Source: Perkinsus olseni (Eukaryota; Perkinsozoa; Perkinsida; Perkinsidae). From it: DNA of 64,000 nucleotides. The notes beneath the pieces were generated by a model, which saw only the letters and a program-made list of their open reading frames with translations, had not been told where the DNA came from and ran no database searches. The DNA lies in NCBI GenBank assembly GCA_013115135.1, contig JABANP010000215.1:1-64000 (forward strand), read 5' to 3'. Every line of letters begins with the position of its first letter. Positions within the stretch are counted from its first letter, which is position 1. The translations under genes and the position numbers were made by a program. Shown here in pieces: positions 54,405-64,000 of this stretch.

Positions 54405-57400
54405 CTGATAGGGGGGAACAAAGATCTACCGATGTTCTACCTAGCGGGCCTACTACCACTATAACCCGGTATACACGTACAACTGCCCGTCTGTGTGAGG
54501 CCGTCCGCGCTGATATTGCGAACACAGACGCCTTGGCCGGAGCATGGAACCTAGACCGGCAGGTCAGTTGGAAACCCGAGAGGAACCACCGCTACGAGAC
54601 CGTAGATGGAGGTGGAAGGGCGGTAAGGCAAGCAGCCCTGAAGATGTATACAGGGTACATTGCAGTAGATCGAAATACACATGGAATGGAGCATGAACAA
54701 GGAACTACTGCTAGACCTACTGATAGGTTGATGGTATATAACATTAGATGCAACGACGCTACAGCGCACCGACTAACGGTTAGTCACTAACCTGAACTCA
54801 CCTGAACTGAAGGTAAGAATCGTGATGGGCCGCTAGGGCAGACTCTGTGACCACAATGACACGCTCTCTCTGGCTTCCCAAAATGGCTCTCGTAAAGTCC
54901 CAAAACCTCCTCGGCCAGCAGGGCTCCTCTGATCAGAGTCACTGAATGAATGGCCCCCGAGAAGAAGTTGTTGTGGGAGTCATCATGAAGGCCAGCAATG
55001 CCTTCCAGTAGTGTACCAGTGAAGTTGGATGCCGTTGACAGGTTAACGTACCTGAGACCTGACCGAAAGAGACATGTAAGATAAGGCGACCTTACGCAGT
55101 CGAGCGGACTCCCATGACGAGTCGGGAATTATTGTTCCATGCTGATGAGCTGATCGCAGAGCCGTTATAGGAGCTGCCGTATTGTTGGCCATTACGATAG
55201 AGGGTTATAGTGTTACCACCGAATACCGCAACTACGTGGACCTGAACAAGTGATCGGCAGCCCCCGGCCCCTATGCCTAGCTACAAGCTGTGTGGTGTTC
55301 TCCGGCTTCCCCACGACATCACGGCTCCTAATGTCCCCTTCGGATGCTATGGACCAACCTCTCGGCTGCAGTAGACCGTACGTGATTGTGTCGTACCTAT
55401 TATGTGCTTTCCTCTACCAGGTCGAGGTCATAGGGAAGGGAGGGGTGGAGGCCTCACCGTAGACCACAGGTCGAGCCGTAGCAGTCTTCAATCCCAAAGA
55501 CACCGCCGCCACCAGCATGCTCGAGCAAGGTGAACTCCTTGATGGCGATGACCTCCAAGCGAGAGGTAGGGTCTTCGTACCGATCCGGGTGCCACATACG
55601 GTCACGAGCCCCGGAAAGCTCCATCCGAACGCAGCGGGCTTGGAAGTGGACTGTCGTTGGCACGAAAAAGACGTAACTGACACATTCTCATCAGCAGCGA
55701 CCTTCCGCAGTCCAGGCAGCCGCCCGAGGTCATCCGAGTATCGTATGTCCCACCAGGACACGACTGGCCCATTGACGTGGGAGAAGGACCTCCAGCGCCC
55801 ATCCAGTAGCAAGAGGCAGCACTCACTCTTCATTATCCCTGATGGATTCGACCAATGTATACGAGATACAGTCCACACTCTGATATAGTTGGATACTCAA
55901 GGCACGGTATAGGAACTCTACGTAGACCCCAGCTAGGTTGAAGAGCTCAGAGAAGGTCACCTGAGAAGCCACCCAGATGACACGGAGTAACCAACAGCGC
56001 GGTAGGCATTCTATAAGGACCGTGTGGAGACATCACCAATGCTCAGCAGATGACACTGGCGAGCTACCGTGAAGGTGGCCGTGTCTACGCCTTGTCGCGT
56101 GCTCCAGTATGTCTCTCGACTACCATCCAATGCAGCAGTGGATGGGAAGGACCAAACCCCTGTCGGAGCCGCACTGTAATGCCACCGCGCAAGGTTCTGA
56201 ATAGGACAGCCTTCGCCTAGCGGGCTGTGCTGTGGCGCCCTTCCACCTGGTCCAGTCGGACGAGGAGGTTCCTGATTGACATGCCTATCTTATTGGGCTC
56301 GTTAGCCGTGTCATCGAAGGCCCGGACGAAGGAGATTCGGAGATACCGCATGTTGACGAAGCCGGTAAATTGCTCGAGCTTCTCATCGAAGTTCACTGGA
56401 CCGATCAAGGGGATATCTGAGGCCGCCAGATCGTACCACATCATTCCCATCTCGCAGCGCCCGACCTACCCGACCAGGTGACTGAGTCCTCTGAGATCTC
56501 AAATCGCCTATCGCCAAGGGATGATGGCTGCATACCCCACAGACATTGAACCATATCCACAGGATACACAGCCTGCAGGTCCAGAGTAACTGTGCCTGGG
56601 TCCTGTGGTGGGCCAGGGGCCGCCATCCACATCGTAAAGTTGTTGGTAGATATCGCATTGGCAGCATCTAGCATGTAATGACAGGCTCTACTCGAAGTGG
56701 CAGAAAGGGACTGCTTGACGGACGGAGGTGACCAACCTCAGACACTTCCGCCAAGGCCCAGTCAAGCGGGGAACACAGGCCAGCACGCTCGTAGCGCGAC
56801 GCTACCCGTAGTGAATAGATCGGCGGCTTCGGCTGACGCCCCGAGGGGTTGCTGGGTGTCCTCAGCCCGCCACACCTCGATCTCTGCTATACGGAACTGT
56901 GTCACCAGAGGATCCACATTCTCGTACATCCACACTCGGATACGCCTCGCTGGACGCAAGAGCAGTACCTTCAAGAGTTATCGCCGCAGAAGCCACGGCC
57001 CTTGCTGCTCGCCTCGTTGATGGCTTCTGTGTTATCAGCGTAAGCCATCACCTGCGTGTATACACCGCTACGGTCCTCCAGCTCAACCATGAACCGCTTG
57101 CATATGTCCACCGAGTTCCAACTAAAAGCAAGCTCATACATGGCAAGCCCGCGAGAGCCAATGCTCGCTGATTTCCCTCGATTCATCGTGCAGCGCGTCG
57201 GCATCACATTATGCGTATCTTTCCCACTAATGTCTCGGTTGAGGTAGAGCTAGATACCAGCGCTTGGATCCACGTCTCCGATGATCCAGTATTAACCGAA
57301 AACTTCCTGGAAGGAAATTAAGAAAGTGTCTCCATAAGCTGTCAAGCGAGCCCCTACGATGTGCTGAGGCCGTCGAAGGCATACTGGGGGTGTTCCGTGT

Positions 57401-60400
57401 AGTCAGAGGCTTCAAAGCCGCCGAAACAACAGCCACTCCAACAGGTGTTGGTAGTGCACTTAGTGACGGGCGTGTAGACTGTGAGTCGACGAAGCGCTGA
57501 CACAAAGCACGCCTAATGCGGTCGGCGGGGTTGTCGGAAGCCTACCAGTTAGGGGGACGGATTGATAGTTGTTGGGAGCATCGATGGCCACGCGGAATTT
57601 ATCGCTGATGAACCCTTTCCGCAGGTAGATGCTCTGCTGGGTGCTGCTGATGGTGATAGCAGAGAAGAAGTCCTGGCAGTGCGGGTGTAAAATGGGAGCA
57701 TGGAACGCTTCGCTCCGCTCGTGACCACCAAGTGACAGTTAACTCACTGTCCAGTTCCAACGAGCCTGTGATAGGTCCCAATGGGCGACGGAGAAGTCAC
57801 GTGGTGCAGCCAGCCACAAGAAGTGTATCCCAGAAACTTCAACAGACGACCCCGACGCGGCCATCTCGAAGGTGGCAGATGGCGAGGCTTCCGCTCCAGG
57901 GTTAGGTATCCAGAAGGTCTGAGGAGGCCCGTGCATGCTAAGAGGCTTTGGGAAGCCTTCTCTGGCACAATGGGCAACCGGAGAGACTCAGATTCGGCGA
58001 TGGGGTACCAAACAGCACAGCATGCGAATAGAAGCTCACAGAGTCCAGGTCATCCAGAGCCTTGTCAGGGGCAAAGTCCGTGGCAGCAGCCTGAGTTTCG
58101 GACGAGATGCTCTTTCCCAACTGCAGCTGTGTATCAAAAGTAACGTCCACACTATAAAGGCTATACAGCTTAGGCCGCCAGTGGCCGTCAGCCTAACAAA
58201 ACGGGGAGCTCTCTGCGAGCGACGGCTACGGGACGGCGCTACCGCTGAGAGATCGTAGGCTCTCCGGGTCATCGAAATCTTCAGGTAGTTGGCATTGAAG
58301 TACTCGTTGACGGAGACGGTCTTAGCGGTGTTGTCTCGGTATTGGGTCAACAGAGTCCAAGTGCTGCTGTCCAGAGAGCGGTAGATGTCGAAGTCTAGTG
58401 GCTCGTCACGGAACTGAGAAAGGAAAATAACCGGCTAGTGTATGGTTGGAGGTAACCCCCTCGTCGACAGGCTGGAATCGATAGAAACATAAGTTACCAC
58501 TGCTATCATTCATTCTATAGGGCTGGTCAAGTGGCAGGCAATATAGCAGTAATGCTCGCAGTGAACGGTACGCAGTCTGCGTAACGCAGATACGGTATCG
58601 CGTCCGTGGCTAGGCACTAGCCCTATCCGAGCTTACCTTAAGAATGACCTGCGATACAAAGTAGGGATGGAGGACCTTCGCTGTGGCTATGTCCCTCAGA
58701 GTGATGATGAGCTCCACTTCATTAGCATCCACCTCGCTAGCCCAGAAGGTAGATTCGACCCTAGGTGGTAGGACTCGGTCCGTAGACTCCTAGCACCGTC
58801 CACCCACCCGTCAACGGCCTTCGAAGCCGAGTGGTCCCAGTAGGCGTTGGCGCTGGCCGTTGCTCCGAGACTTGTCAGGGCTAGATTGCTAGATTGATAG
58901 ACCTCGAAGGACTCAAGCCTGTACTCCGTTGAGAACGTGTCTGAAATCACAGCGACCACTGATCCAACAGTGAGCTTCAGCGAAAGCCGAGGATCGCCGC
59001 GAGGGCATAGAAGGACAGTCTCCCCCTTACCCTCAGCTAGCTCTGCTGGGAGCCTCAGAGTGAACATGAGGTGTAAGGCCGGGCGCACGGCGAACTTCGC
59101 GACCAGGGTGCTATCCCGATTGACGTCTGTCGTGTAGGCGGTGAGGGAGCTCCAATCACAGTCGGTCACATTGGCTTCGGTACACACTCCTACAGTATAT
59201 CCCCTGGGGAAGGAGGAAGGCTCGAAGACAGCTCTGATGCCCCAGATGCTCTGGACGCTGGCCAGAGTGATTTGCAAGTAATGGACTCCATCAGCATTCA
59301 CTGTGCTCGCGGCCGTGGCAGCCACGCCGTCAAGAGCGTACTGAGCTCCAATGAGGGAGCTATCATAGGTCGCTAGGAAGGCAGCATCAGCCTGCTTCAC
59401 TTCAAGCTCTGCGATCCTGACCAAACCATCGGGCGGCCCAGCTTGAAAGGTTACCCTGATGCACCGGAGACAACCAAGCGATACAGATAGATACACACCC
59501 TCGGCTGACGGGAACGTTGGTGCCTGCATATGACCGCTAAGTCGATCCAGATTCGAGCAGCGAACCGCGGCCACTGACCATCAGCATCGTCAGTCCTACC
59601 TGGTTAGTGTTGCCAGGCCCGTACGTCTCCCCAGGATCGGAGTAGTCTGCGCAATCTGGGCTGCCTTGTATAGTGAGCTCCGTGGCTGTGTAGGCCTGTG
59701 ACCCGAACCATAGGGTGACCTTAGATATGTCCACGCAGGAGCCAAGGTCCAGAGTATAAGTAGGGTTGGAAGATGCTGGCGTAACCGTGTACCAGTACCT
59801 GAACCTCAGTAGAGTGCAAGAGGCTCCGCTGAAAGTGAGGTATAGCGAGGATACGACCGATCTGCGTCAGCCTCGCCCGAGATACTCACGTATCAAAGTC
59901 GCCATCGACCGCAAGAGCTGGGTCCGCAGAGGGTGAAGTTATTTGGGACGTCAAGGGAGTGCTCCTCATGGCTATATTGTCGAACGCCGAATACGCTTCC
60001 ACTGCGGCGAGGCCCATAATCTGAGAATGCAGGCACTTCAATCGCCTCAGGCTCGGCTCGATTCGAGACACTGAAACCTCACACGATTAATGTAAATTAT
60101 GGTATTGCGTTTCTCGAGATAAGAACCCCGCTGACGAGCGCGAAGTGATATAGCTGCTCTACCCAGTCATCTCCCGCTCGATCCACCATGCTGTCCCTCA
60201 TCAACGTTACTCTCAGTAAACGACGGTAGTACGTGCCGAAGGTGGTGATCGGCATCGCGAAGTAGTAGTTGAAGGCGTCGACCTTCACTATACGACTCGA
60301 CGAGCACGCGAACTCCGGGGATATCTTCGGTGCTGGCGGCTCCCAGGTCTCCCAGAGCCGACGCCCACAGGCAGCTCTCCGTCCACGTGCCAATCGCCGA

Positions 60401-63400
60401 CTCTCTCAACTGTACCCGGAATGAAGCAGACCGGTAGGTGAACCTCAAGTGCACGATATCCACCGCGAGGGTGGCTCCTAGGTCGATGTCTAGGTTGAAG
60501 TCGGCGATGTCCGAGACAGCACCAGTAGCGGAAACACCAGTAGCAGCGAGATAGGACGGCTGCCTCGCACCGTACGGTACTCGGAAGTCTGTACCATCAT
60601 CACCGTCTATTGCATGCTTCGGCTCGCCTCGAGTCACTGAGGCACCGTCAACGGTCTCCGAGGTGGCCCACGTGCCATTAGCGACGTAGTTGTAGGTGGG
60701 GTCCAGGCCCAGGACGAGGTTAGACGTCAGACTATAGACTCTGATCTCCAGTACGCCGGCGTGGGATACATCCGCGTGTGGCTCGTACAGCAGGAACTTC
60801 ACTTGGTCTATCGGAGCGTCCGACTTGTATGTGAAAGCGTCGGGATTGCTGGCCAGGTTCTGAGTCTTCGAGTAGATCTCTCTAAAGGAAAGACCGTTAT
60901 CAGTAGAGACGAGCCAGCTGAACGCTCGAGCCGGATAAGTCGCGTCAAGAATAACTTCAAAACGGCCAAGGGAAACTCCTCCTGCTGTGAGGGCCGCCAG
61001 GTCCATCACAATTGCATCCGAGAAGCCCATGTCGAAGGTGGCATTTGTCCGGTTGTCGACAGCTAGGGAGGGGTCACCGCATGATGATAGTGTGCGGTCG
61101 TTGGTACAGGTGAGATTGTAGGGATACACCAGGTGGCTGAGAACGTTGGTTGGTGTCCACCCATAGACCTCAACTTCGGCGACTTGTAGTACGGACGACG
61201 AATAATAAGGTGCGCCTTGTGACAGGCCCAACTGTAGGTACTGCAAAGCCAGGCCGCCGGAGACATGGTCGAAGGGCAAGTCCATGCTCTGGACGGTTGA
61301 TGCTGAAAAGAAGGGTATCGAAAAGGGTAGCAGCAGCGACGACTCACCTGTATCGCAAGTGCTCGTCGAGCAGTTCAATGAAGACCAACTCACACCATCG
61401 TCGCTATGAGAGAGGGTGATTACGCCGGGGACATAGCCTCCCCGGAACCTCACTCGGACCAAGGTCACCGGATTGTGTACTTGGCCGAGATTCACTCGGA
61501 CCCACGCCGACTCCTGACCAGGCCCGGCACTCCACCAGGTCCGGTGGTCGCCGTCAAAGGCGTAGACAGCAGGATAGTTCCATCGGTTTACCGAAGTCAC
61601 AGGCTTCAGTCTGGCGATGTTAGTATCGAGTTTGACGTCAACTTCCCTTATGCTATAGACGAAAAGATTGGCGCTCGGGCCCAGGCCCCCGGACCGTAGC
61701 TGCCTGGTGCATCCTGATCCGAAGCCTATCCGCAGTGAAGAACACCGTACTGGTCGTGGTGTTGAGGTTATTATCCTCGTACGCTTCTATCAACGACCAG
61801 GTAGAGCCTCCGTCTGCGGTAACCTCAATGTCAAAATCAAGGGCTCGATGGAACCAGTGTATGACCGTCGCCTCTGCATAGATAGTGCCGTTGAAGTGAA
61901 CCTCCCACTCGGCCTCGAACGCCCGAGCATCGCTGACCTGGCTGGACCAGTAAGTACTCATGTCGCCGTCAACAGCCATCTCCGACGTGTACGCTTCGCT
62001 CCACTCCGACGTCACAATCGAGGTAGTAGAATTCTTCACACCAAGATTGGTGACCTTCTCGCTGCCGTTCACCGTGACCCAGACCTCGAGGGTCTTGTCC
62101 TGCAACTGACCCCAGTCGGCCGGCAACGGGTCAGTGTACGCCCACTGCTTCTGTGTCTTGTCCAGTATCATCGCACGATCCACCACAGCAGCGCCGTTCT
62201 GAATGTGACAGCCTACACCGGAACCCAGGGAGTCGTAGCAGCCGGTCGTGTCGTTGAAGACAAACCTCGCCAGCTTCGTGTAGCACTTGTCTCGACTGGT
62301 AAGTTCACAGATGGCGTTGATGCACTCTAGCTCATCATACCACACGCTGTTGTTGATCGCCGAGAATCTCGACAGCACTTGGGAAGGCATACTGTCCATC
62401 GCCAGCAGATTCGGGGCGCATACCGCACCAACCTCAGTGAAGTCTCGACCAGGGCATTCGGTCAAGAAATGCGACGCGACACCATTGAAGAGTTCAGTGG
62501 CATTCTCGAAGAGCGGGGGAAGAGTGACGGCCAAGTCCTGGCATGTTGTCCATGGATCCCTACCGGCGTTGATGGCGGAGTAGGCGCACTCCTTCAGCTG
62601 ACTCCTGTAGAAGTAGTTCAGCTCGAGCCTGAACAATTCAGAGGGAGATCAGGTGGACAAGCCAGACTGGACCGATAGCTACATTTTGGGCCCGGCGAAC
62701 ATGCAAGTTCCGCAGCTCTGACCAGCTGGCCAATGGAGGAAGGCCGCTCGAGTCGGCGGACCGCACTGGTACTTGCAGAACTCCGCGTCGTAGAGGGCAA
62801 GACACTCGAAACATTCCTGACATACCAGGGCTGCCTGAGGGTATGCTTCAACCTTGTTGCTGCCATTACCATTCTACACATGGGTAGAGAGTGGTAGAAT
62901 GAGTTGGGCATTTCGGCGAGCAGATGCTATCGCGTATATACTATAGCAGACAACCTGGATCACGAGAGCGGCAAAATCCCACCTCCTTCGTTCTCTGCAG
63001 CGTCCTCAGCAAGAAGACATCATGCGACTGTATTTGGCCTCGAATGTTCAAGTAGCTGTTGGCGTTGTCTCCCATGTCGTGGCAGTCACACGTGTCGCCC
63101 TTGATCTCTCCATCGCTCACTTCGCCGCTATCCCTGGTCCAGCTCAGAAACCTCGGCTCGGGACTGATCTGAACCATGCGCATTGAGCTGAGAAGCAACG
63201 AGCACAACCTCACCTGCGGCTTGGTCGGGTTGCCAATCCGGTACACCTGATATGCCGTACTGCATATCCCCGCCTTGTAGATGAAGCCACAGTGGCTGTC
63301 GAATTTACACCCTGAAGGGGGACGGCCTGCTCACAATCCCTCCATCATCGGCGCTTACCCCTGCACACCGAGTGCCGCTGATACTGCATCAATGGTCGAC

Positions 63401-64000
63401 CCTCACTGAGGCCTCCCACCCGCGGCATGACCCTCCAGGGATCCGCCGTGACCGAGAAGGACGAATCGAGGGCATCCCAAGTCATCTGCGAGGCCTCCAG
63501 GCACGTACAGGTGAAGCCATACCTCGCCCCGCAGCGCTCCTGGTGGAATACCGAGTACATGTCCTGTATGGCGAAGACCCGAGTACAGTAGTCGCAGTCA
63601 CACTGGGCAAAGTAGAGACGGTAGGGGTTGTAGCGATGCTCCATCACACAATAGCGGAAGAGCGAGCGCTTCTTGAAAGACACCTGAAGAGAAACATGAG
63701 CAAGCGCTCGTTTTCTCGGACAGGAATCGGCGCCGGATTGGAGCAGCGCCCGCCGACTTGGAAGTACATATCCCCAGCTAATCATTCAGCGACACTTTAA
63801 TGATCTGGGAGAGCTCACCAACTATCTCAACGGTAACGAAAGTCTTCCGCAGCGAGAAGACCTCAATTCGCAATAATCGTCGAAGTTCCCCCTAGACAAC
63901 TAGGAGGCTACGGAAAGGCTTACCGTTCCAACGCCCTTGGCCATATTCAGCAGATGCTCATCGTCAATCTTAACGCTCCTCGTACCATCCTGACTGGTGA
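53098..64000 (-). CDS. Giant receptor-like membrane protein: Cys-rich region, discoidin-like modules, LamG, EGF, TM, Lys/Glu-rich tail (5' end outside window)
   Basis: Joined by splice signals across the whole right end of the window. From the N-side (beyond 64000): a Cys-rich region, roughly ten galactose-binding (F5/8 type C-like) modules, a LamG domain, EGF-like motifs, one membrane span and a charged cytoplasmic tail ending AAGVRYSTNRKAF at the TGA at 53098. Introns are short GT-AG (45-65 nt in many cases) with matching phases where checked. The order is that of a type I surface receptor or adhesion protein with sugar-binding ectodomains. A few frame changes in G/C runs (near 61690, 60350 and 56465) are unexplained. 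Neighbours on the same strand are close (189 bp to the Rieske gene). Ligand unknown. Confidence 0.72.
54457..54550 (-). other. Receptor exon: EGF-like motif
   Basis: The exon lies between CTAG (acceptor, 54551) and GTAGTA (donor, 54456). It reads VPCSGQGVCVRNISADG and then GSCTCIPGYSG, the C-x-C plus aromatic-Gly pattern of EGF domains. It joins in frame to PSCSVHCSENGGCC, whose cysteines may begin a second EGF-like unit. Confidence 0.65.
54802..55440 (-). other. Receptor exons: LamG/concanavalin-like domain
   Basis: Three exons join in phase. About 55287 to about 55420 reads DTITYGLLQPRGWSIASEGD. 55096-55241 reads LVHVVAVFGGNTITLYRNGQ and SSAWNNNSRLVMG. 54802-55051 reads YVNLSTASNFTGTLLEGIAG and FSGAIHSVTLIRGALLAEEV. 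The HVV-x-LYRNG-x-F-G-x-I order matches LamG_3-type lectin folds. Introns of 46 and 44 nt separate the exons. Confidence 0.7.
55454..62640 (-). other. Receptor region of repeated discoidin-like modules
   Basis: Repeating pattern of a variable-loop start (PALAVDGDFDT, YPAVYAFDGDHRTWWSA, PKHAIDGDDGTDFR, SKAVDGWVDG), a middle strand (SAWVRVNLGQV, VTLDLQAVY, FNLDIDLGATL) and an end strand giving IAELEVKQ, VAEVEVYGWT, LEIRVYSL, FRIAEIEVWRAE. These are the hallmarks of F5/8 type C-like folds. Examples: 61150-61620, 60650-61140, 60100-60640, 59540-60070, 58870-59530, 58250-58870, 56970-57520, 56690-56960, 56220-56680 and 55454-55870. Many NxS/T sites are present. Module count is approximate. Confidence 0.65.
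62641..64000 (-). other. Receptor 5' exons in the window: Cys-rich ectodomain region
   Basis: Exons read from splice sites: about 63923-64000 (SVKIDDEHLLNMAKGVG, donor GTAAGC); about 63353-63686 (SLFRYCVMEHRYNPYRLY, then CDCDYCTRVF and CTCLEASQMTW); about 63226-63325 (SGCKFDSHCGFIYKAGIC); about 62976-63180 (GDTCDCHDMGDNANSYL); about 62685-62871 (CQECFECLALYDAEFC and SCGTCMFAG), which joins through a 56-nt intron to LELNYFYRSQLKECAYSA. The Cys-rich pattern matches no domain I know. The true start and signal peptide should lie to the right of the window. Confidence 0.6.

Noticed and set aside
54533..54790. Plus-strand 85-codon frame between the receptor exons
   Set aside because: No motif, and it lies antisense to a likely intron or exon of the receptor gene.

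Overview
The window looks like nuclear DNA of a protist alveolate, most likely a Perkinsus species or close relative (inference). The evidence is many short GT-AG introns (several of 33-65 nt), Thr-rich proteins carrying a small six-cysteine 'YCMYW' module, expanded discoidin-like (F5/8 type C) proteins, and the hexamer CTCAAG at the 5' ends of three retrotransposons. CTCAAG is the 3' end of the spliced leader used for trans-splicing in dinoflagellates and Perkinsus. Almost all host genes lie on the minus strand.

Layout. 1-7399: a decayed Ty3/gypsy LTR retrotransposon (+) whose integrase ends in a PHD finger. It sits inside the last Cys module of gene G1. 7400-16696: G1 (-), a secreted Thr/Ser-rich Cys-module protein broken into three pieces by non-LTR elements (LINEs) A and B. 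17524-22785: a probable multi-exon gene (-) ending in a HECTD1/BTBD9-type discoidin-like domain, followed by decayed and inverted partial copies of itself to about 24060. 24261-43550: gene G2 (-), five Cys modules and then more than 8 kb of coding minisatellite, interrupted by LINE C (8 kb, itself carrying a 2.7 kb insertion) and the 5'-truncated LINE D. 43551-49585: LINE E (+), nearly full length, abutting the minisatellite. 50690-51763: sirtuin. 52034-52908: Rieske Fe-S protein of RFESD type. 53098 to beyond 64000: a very large membrane receptor-like gene with a Cys-rich N-terminal region, about ten discoidin-like modules, LamG, EGF, one membrane span and a Lys/Glu-rich cytoplasmic tail.

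The main system in the window is the link between G1/G2 and the LINEs. All five LINE copies lie in, or abut, the DNA minisatellite that encodes the Thr/Ser repeats. B, C and D carry a (CA)n 3' tail fused to the repeat and have 11-13 bp target duplications. C and D duplicate the same word, GTCGACGTAGT. A and E carry (CAA)n tails. Full-length copies B, C and E all start with CTCAAG. This looks like a family of LINEs that use a mucin-like coding repeat as a safe harbour and whose RNA is trans-spliced. Excising C or D with one target copy restores the Thr/Ser frame, because the repeat units are multiples of three.

Limits. Exon borders in the large genes were read by eye from splice signals and phase. 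Several frame breaks lie in G/C runs and could be sequence errors. No database search was possible.
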